Part shown: positions 54,510 to 63,915 of the stretch, piece by piece
Layout of the letters: each line of letters opens with the position of its first letter
Position numbering within the stretch: the first letter of the stretch is position 1
From: Pseudomonas sp. PA15(2017)
Lineage (GTDB): Bacteria; Pseudomonadota; Gammaproteobacteria; Pseudomonadales; Pseudomonadaceae
DNA: 64,000 nucleotides
Assembly: GCF_001945395.1 (NCBI RefSeq)
Contig: NZ_MSXV01000002.1
Location: forward strand, 1 to 64,000
Direction of reading: 5' to 3'
The notes under the pieces: model-generated
The model's database searches: none
Told to the model about the DNA's origin: nothing
What the model saw: the letters and a program-made list of their open reading frames with translations, nothing else
Program-made: the position numbers and the translations under genes

Positions 54510-55843
54510 TGAGCGAGCACGACGACAGCACCGCGCAACTCCCCGCCGAAACCGCGCAGGTGGAATCCGCCAAGGGGCTGTCCAGGCGCAGCCTGATCAA
54601 GGGGCTGGGGGTTGCCTCGGCAGTGGCCGTGGGGTCTGGTGCAATCACCGGTTTTCCGATGATCTGGGCGCAGAACATCAAGAACATCACCTTGCGCCAG
54701 TTCGGCACCGGGGTGTCCAACCTCAACGACATCGCCATGAAGGCCAAGGAAGACCTGGGCATCAACCTGCAACTCACCGCGCTGGATTCCGATGCGGTGG
54801 CGCAGCGCGCGGTGACTCAGCCACGCTCTTTCGACATTGCCGACATCGAATACTGGATCGGCAAGAAGGTGTACCCGTCCGGCACCATGCAGGCCATGGA
54901 TACCCGGCGGCTGAAGAACTTCGACAAGATTTCGCGGCTGTTCATCGACGGCAAGCTGAACGCCGACTCGGTGATCGCCCAGGGCACGGCGCCGCACACC
55001 GTGGGCTTCGTCGAAAGCGCCGATTCGTTGAAATTCGCCAGCGAGCCGACCCGTTGGATGACCCTGGTGCCGACCATCTACAACGCCGACACCCTGGGCA
55101 TCCGCCCGGACCTGGTCGGTCGCCCGATCAAGAACTGGCGCGACATCATGGACCCGGCCTTCAAGGGCAAGACCTCGATCCTCAATATCCCATCCATCGG
55201 CATCATGGACGCGGCGATGATCTGCGAGTCCATGGGCGAAATCACTTACGGCGACAAGGGCAACATGACCCAGGCGGAGATCGACAAGACCATCGCCATC
55301 CTCATGCAGGCCAAGAAGGACGGCCAGTTCCGTGCCTTCTGGAAGAGCTTCGACGAGTCGGTGAACCTGATGGCCTCCGGTGAGGTGGTGATCCAGTCCA
55401 TGTGGTCACCGGCCGTGGCCGCGGTGCGCAGCCGTGGTGTGGCCTGCACCTATCAGTCGTTGCAGGAGGGCTACCGCGCCTGGGGTGGCGGTATCGGCCT
55501 GGCCAAGCACCTCAGTGGCTTGGAGTTGGATGCGGCCTATGAGTACATCGACTGGTACCTGTCGGGGTGGGTCGGTGCTTATCTGAACCGCCAGGGCTAC
55601 TACAGCGCCGCACCGGAGACCTCCAGGCAATACATGAGCGCCGATGAGTGGGGCTTCTGGATGGAGGGCAAGGCCGCCCAGAGCGACATTCTCAGCCCGG
55701 ACGGCAAGGTCATGGAAAAGGCCGGTGCAGTACGTGACGGCGGCTCCTACGAGCAGCGCATGGGCAGTGTGGCCTGCTGGAACTCGGTGATGGACGAGAA
55801 CCGCTACATGATCCGCAAGTGGAACGAGTTCATCGTCTCCTGA
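54509..55843 (+). CDS. Tat-exported ABC substrate-binding protein (PotD/PotF-like)
   Basis: A 444-aa periplasmic receptor of the type-2 spermidine/putrescine-binding family. The N-terminus has a twin-arginine motif (LSRRSLIKGLG) before a hydrophobic stretch ending near residue 50, so export is by Tat. The mature part contains FDIADIEYWIGKKVYPSG, and NAD(T)LGIRPDLVGRPIKNWRDI, typical of the fold. ATG at 54509 shares a base with the ATPase stop; the frame opens much earlier inside the ATPase gene. Confidence 0.91.
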   Translation: MSEHDDSTAQLPAETAQVESAKGLSRRSLIKGLGVASAVAVGSGAITGFPMIWAQNIKNITLRQFGTGVSNLNDIAMKAKEDLGINLQLTALDSDAVAQRAVTQPRSFDIADIEYWIGKKVYPSGTMQAMDTRRLKNFDKISRLFIDGKLNADSVIAQGTAPHTVGFVESADSLKFASEPTRWMTLVPTIYNADTLGIRPDLVGRPIKNWRDIMDPAFKGKTSILNIPSIGIMDAAMICESMGEITYGDKGNMTQAEIDKTIAILMQAKKDGQFRAFWKSFDESVNLMASGEVVIQSMWSPAVAAVRSRGVACTYQSLQEGYRAWGGGIGLAKHLSGLELDAAYEYIDWYLSGWVGAYLNRQGYYSAAPETSRQYMSADEWGFWMEGKAAQSDILSPDGKVMEKAGAVRDGGSYEQRMGSVACWNSVMDENRYMIRKWNEFIVS

Positions 55844-55902
55844 CCCTTTCACCGAGCCCCGATGGAGGATGGGGCGTTTTCACCCGCCATCGGGCTGCCA
55901 TG

Positions 55903-55947
55903 CGGTGGATGGGTGAGGCGTCGGCTACGCGCCCCGATCCACCCTAC
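55903..55947. repeat. GGTGGAT...ATCCACC intergenic inverted repeat
   Basis: GGTGGATGGGTGAGGCGTCG faces CGCGCCCCGATCCACCCTAC in the 137-bp gap between the receptor and first permease genes. It is the same general repeat type as at 29577 and 48677. A hairpin here may protect or reduce the transcript between receptor and permease. Confidence 0.55.
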
Positions 55948-55980
55948 GCGCCACTTACTTTCCCGCAGCCTGGATTCGAT

Positions 55981-56835
55981 ATGCGCACCGGACTCGCCAA
56001 CATCAGCCACCTGCAAGCTCTGCCGCTGGCGCTGACCCTGCTGCTGTTCCTGGTCTTTCCCATCATGGTGATCGTGGTGGTGAGCTTCTGGGATTACGAC
56101 TCCTATCAGTTGATCCCGGATTTCATCGTTGCCAACTACCAGTACCTGCTGTCCTCGCCGACCACCTTGCAGGCTTACCTGAACACCTTCAAGTACGCGC
56201 TGCTGACCTGGCTGATCACCCTGGTACTGGGCTTTAGCGTGGCCTACTACCTGGCCTTCCACATTCGTAGCAGCAAGGTGCAAACCTTGCTGTTTCTGCT
56301 GTGCACCATCCCGTTCTTCACCTCCAACATCATCCGCATGATTTCCTGGATACCGCTGCTCGGGCGCAATGGTCTGGTCAACAGCAGCCTGATCGGCGCC
56401 GGGCTGATCGGCCAGCCCCTGGAGTTCCTGCTGTACAGCGACTTCGCCATCGTCCTGGCCTACGTGCATCTGTACACCCTGTTCATGGTGGTGCCGATCT
56501 TCAACACCATGATGCGCATCGATCGAAGGCTGATCGAGGCGGCGCGGGATGGCGGGGCGCAGACGTGGCAGATCCTCGCGCTGGTGATCGTGCCGCTGTG
56601 CAAGTCGGGCATCCTCATCGGCAGTATTTTCGTGCTGACCCTGGTGATGGGCGACTTCGTCACCGTGCGCATCATGGGCGGCGGCCTGCATGCCTCGGTC
56701 GGCGTGCTGATCCACAACGAAATCAGCCTGCTGCAATATCCGGCGGCGGCAGCCAGCGCCGTGGTGCTGCTGGCCACGGTGCTGTTGATGCTGGTGGTGA
56801 TGTTCCGTCTGGTGGATATTCGCAAGGAGCTATGA
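55981..56835 (+). CDS. ABC transporter permease (PotB-like)
   Basis: A 284-aa inner-membrane permease with six helices and the EAA-type cytoplasmic loop RRLIEAARDGGAQTWQILALVIVPL. ATG at 55981 starts MRTGLANISHLQ; the frame is open further upstream across the intergenic repeat. It overlaps the next permease gene by 4 bp. Confidence 0.92.
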   Translation: MRTGLANISHLQALPLALTLLLFLVFPIMVIVVVSFWDYDSYQLIPDFIVANYQYLLSSPTTLQAYLNTFKYALLTWLITLVLGFSVAYYLAFHIRSSKVQTLLFLLCTIPFFTSNIIRMISWIPLLGRNGLVNSSLIGAGLIGQPLEFLLYSDFAIVLAYVHLYTLFMVVPIFNTMMRIDRRLIEAARDGGAQTWQILALVIVPLCKSGILIGSIFVLTLVMGDFVTVRIMGGGLHASVGVLIHNEISLLQYPAAAASAVVLLATVLLMLVVMFRLVDIRKEL

Positions 56836-57656
56836 CCATGAAAACTTCGCCACGGCCGTTGAGCTTCTATTGCCTGAGCCTGTTCTTCGGCCTGTTCGTA
56901 CTGTTTCTCTACGGACCGACGCTGACCATCGGCATTCTCTCGCTCCAGGGGCCGGATGGCGGGCTGACCTTTCCCATGAACGGCCTTTCCCTACACTGGT
57001 TTCACAACCTGTTCCAGGCCCAGCAGGTGGGCGATTTCGCCGGTGCCTTCAGCCGCTCGATCCTGCTCGGTATTGCGGTAATGGCCTGTACCCTGGTGTT
57101 TGCGGTGCTTGCCGGGTTCGCCTATCGACGCCCGTTCGCCGGCAGCCAGGCGCTGTTCTACCTGACGTTGGCGAGCCTGATCATTCCGTCGATCCTGGTC
57201 AGCCTGGGCATTGGCCTGATGTTCGATCGCCTCGGCTGGGAACCGATCTGGTACAGCTCGGCCTTTGGCGCGCACCTGACCTGGACCTTGCCGTTCGGCC
57301 TGCTGATCATGTTCGCGGTGTTCAACCGCTTCAACCGCGTCTATGAAATGGCCGCCCGCGATCTGGGCGCGAGCGCCTGGCAAACGGTACGCCTGATCGT
57401 TCTGCCGCTGATTGCACCGAGCCTGTTCGGTGTGGCGCTGTTCGGCTTCACCCTGTCCTACGACGAGTTCGCCCGCACCCTGATGGTTTCCGGCAGTTTC
57501 AACACCTTGCCCCTGGAAATCTTCGGCATGACCACCAACGTCACCACACCGGTGCTCTACGCGCTGGGCACCCTGACCACGCTGTTTTCACTGGCGCTGA
57601 TCGCTCTGGTGCTGCTGTTGATGAGTTTTAGCCAGCGTATGAGAAAACCCGTATGA
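56832..57656 (+). CDS. ABC transporter permease (PotC-like)
   Basis: A 274-aa permease with six helices; the EAA loop is YEMAARDLGASAWQTVRLIVLPL. It pairs with the preceding permease to form the channel. ATG at 56832 overlaps the upstream stop (ATGA); Met3 at 56838 is an alternative. It overlaps the racemase gene by 4 bp, so transporter and enzyme are translated together. Confidence 0.92.
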   Translation: MTMKTSPRPLSFYCLSLFFGLFVLFLYGPTLTIGILSLQGPDGGLTFPMNGLSLHWFHNLFQAQQVGDFAGAFSRSILLGIAVMACTLVFAVLAGFAYRRPFAGSQALFYLTLASLIIPSILVSLGIGLMFDRLGWEPIWYSSAFGAHLTWTLPFGLLIMFAVFNRFNRVYEMAARDLGASAWQTVRLIVLPLIAPSLFGVALFGFTLSYDEFARTLMVSGSFNTLPLEIFGMTTNVTTPVLYALGTLTTLFSLALIALVLLLMSFSQRMRKPV

Positions 57657-58354
57657 AGATTCGCGTGATCAACCCCAATGGCTCGGCGGGCATGGCCCGG
57701 CTGCTGGACACAACCTGCCAGGGCATCAAGGCGGCCGATACACAGCTGAGCGTGATCCATGTGCCGGGATCGGTGGCCAGCATCGAGGGCGCCGCGGACG
57801 GTGTGTGCGCGGCCTATCACCTGTTGGGCGCGATGCGCCAGGCTCAGGAAGAGGGCGTGCAAGGCGTCGTGATCGCCTGTTTCGACGACACCGGTCTGGA
57901 TGCTGCCCGTGAGTTGGCCAATGGCCCGGTACTGGGTATCGGCGAGGCGGCCATGCACGCGGCGAGCATGCTCAGCGTGCGCTACTCGATCCTGACCAGC
58001 CTGCCGCGCTCGATTCATATCATCGAGCGCAACATGCACAGCTACGGCCTACAGCGGCGCTGCGCGAATATCCACGCGGCGGATATCCCGGTATTGGAGC
58101 TGGAGCGCGACCCAGCCCATTACCTGCGTCTGCGTGACCTGGGTCGGCAGATCCTGCGCGATGACCGCAGCGAATGCCTGGTGATGGGGTGCGCCGGCAT
58201 GAGCCAGTGGGCGCAGCGCCTGCAGGGCGATCTCGGCGTTCCGGTGGTCGATGGCGTACAGGTGGCGTTGAAATGGGTAGAGACGCTGGTGCAGCTCGGG
58301 CTAGGTAGCAGCAAGAGCCTGAGCTATGCCTGGCCGCGCGAGAAGGCGCTGTAG
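57653..58354 (+). CDS. Hydantoin/allantoin racemase (Asp/Glu racemase family)
   Basis: A 233-aa cofactor-independent racemase. The start MKIRVINPNGSAGMARLLD is typical of HyuE/HpxA. The two catalytic Cys lie in VVIACFDDTGLDAARE and LVMGCAGMSQWAQRL. It interconverts enantiomers of 5-substituted hydantoins or allantoin so that a stereospecific hydrolase can use both. The puuE-type gene follows after 139 bp. Confidence 0.92.
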   Translation: MKIRVINPNGSAGMARLLDTTCQGIKAADTQLSVIHVPGSVASIEGAADGVCAAYHLLGAMRQAQEEGVQGVVIACFDDTGLDAARELANGPVLGIGEAAMHAASMLSVRYSILTSLPRSIHIIERNMHSYGLQRRCANIHAADIPVLELERDPAHYLRLRDLGRQILRDDRSECLVMGCAGMSQWAQRLQGDLGVPVVDGVQVALKWVETLVQLGLGSSKSLSYAWPREKAL

Positions 58355-58493
58355 CGCCTGTACCGCTGGCACGTTGTCGCCGTTCGGCGCGTCAGCGAGT
58401 CATGCGCTCATAGTCGCTGCGCCGCCTACCCAAACGCTACGCGGCTGCCCTCGGATCTATCACCTCTGAACAGCCTAAGGAAGAACATCGTCC

Positions 58494-59426
58494 ATGGTTC
58501 AACCGACCTCATCTTATCCCCGTGATCTGCGCGGGTATGCCGGTAATCCGCCTCAGGCAAAATGGCCGGGAAATGCGCGAATCGCTGTCCAGTTCGTGCT
58601 CAATATCGAGGAGGGCAGCGAAAGCTGCGTGTTGCACGGGGATTCGCAGAGCGAAACGTTTCTCTCCGAAATCGTCGGTGCGCAGAGCTTTGCCGATCGC
58701 CACATGAGCATGGAGTCGATGTACGAATACGGCTCCCGGGCAGGTGTGTGGCGCATCCTCGATGAGTTCCAGCGCCGCCAGCTGCCGCTTACCGCCTTTG
58801 CCGTTGCCATGGCCCTGGAGCGCTGCCCGGAAATCACCCAGGCGCTGGTTGCAGGCCACCACGAGATCGCCAGTCACGGCTGGCGTTGGTTGCATTACCA
58901 GAACGTTCCGGCCGATCTGGAGCGCGAACACCTGGCGCGTGCGGTCGAACGGATCACCCACCTTGCCGGCGCCGCACCGCTGGGTTGGTATACCGGCCGA
59001 GACAGTCCCAACACGCGGCGTCTGGTGGTCGAGCATGGCGGCTTTCTCTACGACAGCGATTACTACGGCGACGACCTGCCGCTATGGAGCACCGTGGAGA
59101 CGCGAGACGGCATCCGTCAGCCTCACCTGATCGTGCCTTACACGCTCGACGCCAACGACATGCGTTTCTCGAGCCCGGGCGGCTTCAACAGTGGTGATCA
59201 GTTCTTCGCCTACCTGAGAGATACCTTCGACGTGCTCTACGCCGAGGGTGAAACAGCGCCGAAAATGATGTCGGTCGGCCTGCACGCACGGCTGATCGGC
59301 CGCCCGGGGCGCTTCCGGGCACTGCAACGTTTCCTCGATCACATCGAAGCCCATGATCGAGTCTGGGTGGCGCGTCGAGTCGACATCGCCCGCCACTGGG
59401 TCGAGCACCATCCTTACCAGCCGTAG
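58494..59426 (+). CDS. puuE: Allantoinase PuuE (polysaccharide-deacetylase fold)
   Basis: A 310-aa enzyme of the metal-independent/NodB-fold allantoinase type known from P. fluorescens. Matching blocks are YPRDLRGYAGNPPQAKWPG, MSMESMYEYGSRAGVWRIL, HEIASHGWRW, GWYTGRDSPNTRRLV, YDSDYYGDDLP and SVGLHARLIGRPGR. It opens the hydantoin ring of allantoin to allantoate. It is possibly a paralogue acting on a related ureide, because uraD, alc and ureidoglycolate genes are missing here. Confidence 0.9.
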   Translation: MVQPTSSYPRDLRGYAGNPPQAKWPGNARIAVQFVLNIEEGSESCVLHGDSQSETFLSEIVGAQSFADRHMSMESMYEYGSRAGVWRILDEFQRRQLPLTAFAVAMALERCPEITQALVAGHHEIASHGWRWLHYQNVPADLEREHLARAVERITHLAGAAPLGWYTGRDSPNTRRLVVEHGGFLYDSDYYGDDLPLWSTVETRDGIRQPHLIVPYTLDANDMRFSSPGGFNSGDQFFAYLRDTFDVLYAEGETAPKMMSVGLHARLIGRPGRFRALQRFLDHIEAHDRVWVARRVDIARHWVEHHPYQP

Positions 59427-59592
59427 AAACGCATTACCTCGTCGGAGCAGTTGCTGTACAGGTCGAGGCGTTTGCAGCAGATAGGAGGTCGGCGTACGGG
59501 ATTGCAGGAAGCGGGTTGCCGAACCCATCGCGGATCATTAGCCTGCGCTCTTTGCCACGGATCAGGTGGCCACTGGTGCGACGGATCACGGT

Positions 59593-60096
59593 ATGAGCGA
59601 GCAGGACGGCAACATCACCTATTACCTGGAAATGCATAGCCCCGAGCAGGTGCGTGGCAAGTCCATGCCCGACGATCTGCAGGTGGTCGAGTGCCGCATC
59701 AAGCAGTTCCAGCTCAACCGCTTTCTCTATCAGTTGGTGGGCGAGCCATGGCAATGGACGGACAAGCTGGCCTGGTCGGACGCGCAGTGGCGCGAGGCGA
59801 TCGAAAGCGACGACCACCGCACCTGGGTGGCCTACCACGGTGGCGCCATCGCAGGCTATTACGAGCTGCAGCGTGATGCCGAAGGCGCGGTGGAGATTCT
59901 CTATTTCGGCCTGGCGCAGGCCTTCTTTGGCCAGGGTTTCGGTGGCCCGCTGCTTACTCACGCGCTGCAATCGGCCTGGGCCTGGGCCGGCACCCGGCGG
60001 GTGTGGGTGCATACCTGCACGTTCGACCATCCCAGCGCGCTGGCCAATTATCAGGCGCGGGGTCTCGAGCTCTATCGCCAGGAACATGGGGATTGA
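59593..60096 (+). CDS. GNAT-family N-acetyltransferase
   Basis: A 167-aa acetyltransferase. The acetyl-CoA-binding region is YFGLAQAFFGQGFGGPLLTHAL, with the R/QxxGxG/A pattern as GQGFGG, and HTCTFDHPSALANYQARGLELY is the typical C-terminal part. The substrate is unknown. The frame opens 9 codons earlier; ATG at 59593 gives the better N-terminus. It lies 166 bp after puuE. Confidence 0.88.
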   Translation: MSEQDGNITYYLEMHSPEQVRGKSMPDDLQVVECRIKQFQLNRFLYQLVGEPWQWTDKLAWSDAQWREAIESDDHRTWVAYHGGAIAGYYELQRDAEGAVEILYFGLAQAFFGQGFGGPLLTHALQSAWAWAGTRRVWVHTCTFDHPSALANYQARGLELYRQEHGD

Positions 60097-60179
60097 AGCG
60101 GGATTGCGTCGAGACATCCTGGCGGCTGCGCTGTCGGATATGGAGCGAGCCGCGTCGCGGTCACTGAACGGAGTCCTAC

Positions 60180-60707
60180 ATGCCAAAGCCTAGTTTGAAG
60201 TTACTGCCTCTCTGCCTGCTGGCGCTGCCCTTCATGGCTTCTGCCCAGCAGCAGATCCAGCCCGGTCTCTGGGAAATCACCTCCAACAACATGCAGCTCG
60301 GCGGCAAGACGCTGCCGAGCAGCGACGTGATGCTGCAACAGTTCAAGAGCCTGCCCCAGGCGCAGCGCGAGATGATGGAGCGGGCCATGGCCCAGCAGGG
60401 CATCCAGCTCGGCGAGAAGGGCGTGCAGTACTGCATCAGCCAGGCCCAGGTCGATGCACAGAACATCCCCCTGCAGGACCCCAACTGCAGCCAGCAGATC
60501 ACCTCACGCGACAACGACCGCTGGGTCTTCAACTTCACCTGCCCGCAAGGCCGCGGCCAGGGCGAGGCGCATTTCCTCGACGACAAGTCGTTCACCACCA
60601 AGGTCAACGGCGAGTTCGACAGCGGCGCAGGCCGTCAGCAGGGCAGCATGGAATCCGAGGCGCGCTGGGTGTCGGCTGATTGTGGCGCGTTGCGTCCGCG
60701 GCAGTAG
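60180..60707 (+). CDS. DUF3617 exported protein
   Basis: A 175-aa protein with a signal peptide ending at about residue 22 (PFMASA-QQ). The mature part starts with the DUF3617 pattern QIQPGLWEITS and has Cys pairs (QYCISQAQ, DPNCSQQI, FNFTCPQG, SADCGALRP) that could form disulfides in the periplasm. Function is unknown. It lies 83 bp after the GNAT gene. Confidence 0.88.
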   Translation: MPKPSLKLLPLCLLALPFMASAQQQIQPGLWEITSNNMQLGGKTLPSSDVMLQQFKSLPQAQREMMERAMAQQGIQLGEKGVQYCISQAQVDAQNIPLQDPNCSQQITSRDNDRWVFNFTCPQGRGQGEAHFLDDKSFTTKVNGEFDSGAGRQQGSMESEARWVSADCGALRPRQ

Positions 60708-60794
60708 CCCAATGCCTTCAGCAGCGGCTTAGCGCCGCTGCTGGATGAACCGCGGACCAGCAAGGCTGCGCTTCTACCCTCATACAAATGCCTG

Positions 60795-62234
60795 TCAGAG
60801 TATCGGCGAGATCAGCCGCGCCACGCGCATGCCCAGTTGCTGAAGACGATGCACTTCGCGGCGGTCGGCACCGATCAATTCACGGGACTGGCTGAAGTCT
60901 TCCAGCAGCATCGCTTCGACCTGGCGGGCGAATTCGGTGTCGACGGTGACCAGGGTGATTTCGAAGTTGAGGCGGAACGAGCGGTTGTCCAGGTTGGCGC
61001 TGCCGACCACGCCGATGTCGCCATCGATCAACGCGACCTTCTGGTGCAGGAAGCCCGGCAAGTAGCGGAAGATCCGTACGCCGGCGCGCAGGGCTTCCAG
61101 GGCGAACAGGTTGGAGGCCGCGTAGACGATGCGGTGGTCAGGGCGCGAAGGTAGCAGGATACGCACGTCCACGCCGCGCAGCACGGCCAGGCGCAGGGCA
61201 GCGAACAGCGCTTCGTCGGGGATGAAGTAGGGACTGGTCAGCCAGATGCGCTCGCGAGCGGCGTTGAGCATTTCCACGAACAGTAGCGAGCAGGTTTCCT
61301 GGGCGTCGGCCGGGCCACTGGTGACCACTTGGCAGAGCATGCCTTCGTCCGGGTAGCGCTCGGGCAGCAGCAGCGGTGGCAGCTTGCGGGTCGCCCAGAA
61401 CCAGTCCTCGGCGAAGGATTCCTGCAAACACGCTACCGCCGGGCCGTGTACCTCGACGTGGGTATCGCGCCACGGCGACAGGCGCGGCTTTTCGCCCAGG
61501 TATTCGTCGCCAACGTTGTGGCCGCCGAGATAGCCGCGCTCGCCATCGACCACCACGATCTTGCGGTGGTTGCGGAAATTCAGCTGGAAGCGATTGAGTA
61601 CGCCGCCGCCAGTGGGGAAGGCGTGCACGTGCACGCCGCCTTCGCGCAGGCGCTTTGTATAGCGGCGTGGCAAGGCATGGCTACCAACGGCGTCATACAG
61701 GAAGTACACCTGCACGCCGGCCACCGCGCGCTCGAGCAGAACTTCCTGCAGGCGGCGGCCGAGCTTGTCGTCATGGACGATGAAGAACTGGATGAGGATC
61801 ACCTGGCGCGCTTCGGCCAGCGCCTGGAAGATCGCCTCGAAGGTGGCCTTGCCATTGACCAGCAGGCTGACCTGGTTGCCGGCCAGGCAGGGCATGCGCC
61901 CCAGGCGTGGCAGCGCGCGCAGCTGGCCGTAGGCTTCCGACTCGCCGGCGGCGATGGCTTCCTGCACCCAGGGCCGCCAGTCCAGGGAGGCCATGGCCTT
62001 GTGCATCTGCTTGTCGACGACCCGGCGCGCATCGATGTACGCATAGAAGCGACTGCGCCCGAAGATCACATAGGGCAGCAGCGTCAGGTAGGGCATGAAA
62101 AACAGCGACAGCGCCCAGGCGATGGCGCCCTGGGCAGTACGCACGGTGAGAATTGCATGCACGGCAGCCAGCGCACCGAGCACGTGGATCGCTGCGATCA
62201 GATAGCCGAAGAAATGCTGGATGCCGAATTCCAT
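60795..62234 (-). CDS. cls: Cardiolipin synthase
   Basis: A 479-aa inner-membrane phospholipase-D-type enzyme that makes cardiolipin from two phosphatidylglycerols. Two N-terminal helices (about 5-60) precede two HKD motifs: [20 protein letters not shown] (near residue 215) and [20 protein letters not shown] (near 395). ATG at 62234 gives [20 protein letters not shown]; the frame opens 13 codons upstream. Length is as in P. aeruginosa Cls. Confidence 0.95.
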   Translation of the reverse strand: MEFGIQHFFGYLIAAIHVLGALAAVHAILTVRTAQGAIAWALSLFFMPYLTLLPYVIFGRSRFYAYIDARRVVDKQMHKAMASLDWRPWVQEAIAAGESEAYGQLRALPRLGRMPCLAGNQVSLLVNGKATFEAIFQALAEARQVILIQFFIVHDDKLGRRLQEVLLERAVAGVQVYFLYDAVGSHALPRRYTKRLREGGVHVHAFPTGGGVLNRFQLNFRNHRKIVVVDGERGYLGGHNVGDEYLGEKPRLSPWRDTHVEVHGPAVACLQESFAEDWFWATRKLPPLLLPERYPDEGMLCQVVTSGPADAQETCSLLFVEMLNAARERIWLTSPYFIPDEALFAALRLAVLRGVDVRILLPSRPDHRIVYAASNLFALEALRAGVRIFRYLPGFLHQKVALIDGDIGVVGSANLDNRSFRLNFEITLVTVDTEFARQVEAMLLEDFSQSRELIGADRREVHRLQQLGMRVARLISPIL

Positions 62235-62327
62235 GGTCGTTCGCTTGATGACTGCCGTGCCAGCATAGACCACGCTATCGATGGGACGTCACCGATAGAA
62301 ATCGGCGTTCCACGTGAAACGGTGCTG

Positions 62328-63107
62328 TCAGGCGGCGCGGTAGCCGGCACTGCGGGATATCTGCGCAGCGCCGGCCAACAGGCTTTCGTGCAATGCCCGC
62401 CGGTTGGCGTCGTCATTCATCACCGCATCAGGGCCGGACAGGTTGATGGCTGCGACGATCCGCCCACTGTGATCACGCACCGGGGCGGCGATGGCGGTGG
62501 AGTAGTCCGAGCGGTGCAGCACGAACCCGCGCGCGCGATCTTCACCGCTCATGCGCAGCAGCTCTGGCAGCGTCTTGGGGGCCGGCGCCGGGTAGCCATC
62601 CAGGCGCACATGGGCATAGAGCACGGCCAATGCGCCTTCCTCCATTTCGCTGAGCAGCACGCGACCGAGTGCGGTGATGTGGCATGGCAAACGCGTGCCG
62701 ATTGGCACATTCACCGAAAGGCGCTGCGCCGCGAATGCCCGGTACAGGTAGAGCACCTCGGTGTGTTCGCGGATGCCCAGATGACAGGACATCGAGGTGC
62801 GGTCGCGCAGGGTATTGAGGTGGGGCATGGCGATGTCCACCAGGTCCCGGCTGGCCAAGTAGGCGAAGCCGTCGCAGAGCACCTGGGGGCCCAGTTCGTA
62901 CTTGTTGGTGCCCAGTTTGTTCAGGTAACCCATGTCGGTGAGGGTCACCAGAATCCGGTAAATGGCCGAGACGCTGACGCCCAGGCGCTCGGCGATCAGG
63001 TTGCTGCTCAGGCTGCGCTGGCTGGCGTTGAACATCTGCAGGATGCCGAGCCCGCGTTGCAGCGCGGGTACGCGGTAATCGGTCAGCTCATCGTTGTCGG
63101 CGGCCAT
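62328..63107 (-). CDS. IclR-family transcriptional regulator
   Basis: A 259-aa regulator. The winged helix part has VPALQRGLGILQMFN and LIAERLGVSVSAIYRILVTL; the C-terminal effector domain has LPCHITALGRVLLSEM and AIAAPVRDHSGRIVAAINLSG. ATG at 63107 follows AAGAGAG; the frame opens 42 codons earlier. It lies 131 bp downstream of the SoxG-like gene on the same strand and may regulate that unit. Confidence 0.92.
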   Translation of the reverse strand: MAADNDELTDYRVPALQRGLGILQMFNASQRSLSSNLIAERLGVSVSAIYRILVTLTDMGYLNKLGTNKYELGPQVLCDGFAYLASRDLVDIAMPHLNTLRDRTSMSCHLGIREHTEVLYLYRAFAAQRLSVNVPIGTRLPCHITALGRVLLSEMEEGALAVLYAHVRLDGYPAPAPKTLPELLRMSGEDRARGFVLHRSDYSTAIAAPVRDHSGRIVAAINLSGPDAVMNDDANRRALHESLLAGAAQISRSAGYRAA

Positions 63108-63238
63108 GGGCGACTCTCTTTGATTGACGGCTCCCGCTTTTTGGCGTGGGAGTATCGGGTGCGTCACCGGATCAACAGCGGACGCGGAGCGTCCCAGGCA
63201 GGCGTTTCCACGCGGGAGCGTGGGAGCGATCATCGGAA

Positions 63239-63913
63239 TTAACGCAGCGCGTCGATTCCCGCCGGTTTGCCGCCGAACTCATCCATGGCGTCCAGCAGGG
63301 CGCCCCACAGGTAATGCGCGGACGCGCGATCACACAGCAGATGAAAGACCGGCAGCGCCGCCGTGCCGGCATTGACCACGATGGCATTCAGGCGTGCCAC
63401 CGAGGTCTGTACCACGGCGCCGGCCGGGAAGGCTTCGGCGCGCAGATCGACGCCGCAGAGTTTGGCGAACAGCTCCGGTAGGTGCGCGCCGGTCAGGGCC
63501 AGCCAGGCGTGGCTGTCCTGGCGGGGCAGCAGGTAATTGGCCTGGCGCTCGTCGTAGTGCCAGCCCGCCTCGTCGGCGGCGATGCGGGCGCCGCCATCGA
63601 TCAGGCTGCCGAGCAGAAAGTACTCGGTCTGCGATAACCGCAGCACCTGCTCGCCGCTGCCCTGCAGGCAGGCCTGGTTGGGCTTGTCCGGCAGTTGATA
63701 GCCTTTGTTCTGCAGGTAGGCCGCGCTGTCGGTGCCGCGAAAACCGACCCGTGGCAGATTGCTCAGGTCGATCAGTGCGCAGCGGTGCACTTGTTCGTCT
63801 TCGTCTGCGGAGCCGGCGACGAACAGCCGGTCGCCCAGCAGGGTAAGCGGTGCATGGCCTTGCAGGTCATGAATGGGGCTGCGTTCAGCATGGTCGCGAA
63901 GGGTCAGGCTCAT
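63239..63913 (-). CDS. Sarcosine oxidase gamma subunit-like protein
   Basis: A 224-aa soluble protein related to SoxG and the GcvT fold (ALIDLSNLPRVGFRGTDSAAYLQ, ANYLLPRQDSHAWLALTG, TSVARLNAIVV). SoxG is the small subunit of heterotetrameric sarcosine oxidase, which demethylates sarcosine. ATG at 63913 follows AGGAG by 8 bases; a GTG two codons earlier overlaps the upstream stop. It follows a GcvT-like gene by 2 bp. The rest of the operon lies outside the window. Confidence 0.83.
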   Translation of the reverse strand: MSLTLRDHAERSPIHDLQGHAPLTLLGDRLFVAGSADEDEQVHRCALIDLSNLPRVGFRGTDSAAYLQNKGYQLPDKPNQACLQGSGEQVLRLSQTEYFLLGSLIDGGARIAADEAGWHYDERQANYLLPRQDSHAWLALTGAHLPELFAKLCGVDLRAEAFPAGAVVQTSVARLNAIVVNAGTAALPVFHLLCDRASAHYLWGALLDAMDEFGGKPAGIDALR

Positions 63914-63915
63914 GA

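Noticed and set aside
61329..63242. Open frame of 637 codons on the plus strand opposite cls and the IclR gene
   Set aside because: It runs across two well-supported minus-strand genes and their spacer, and its product lacks any recognisable domain.
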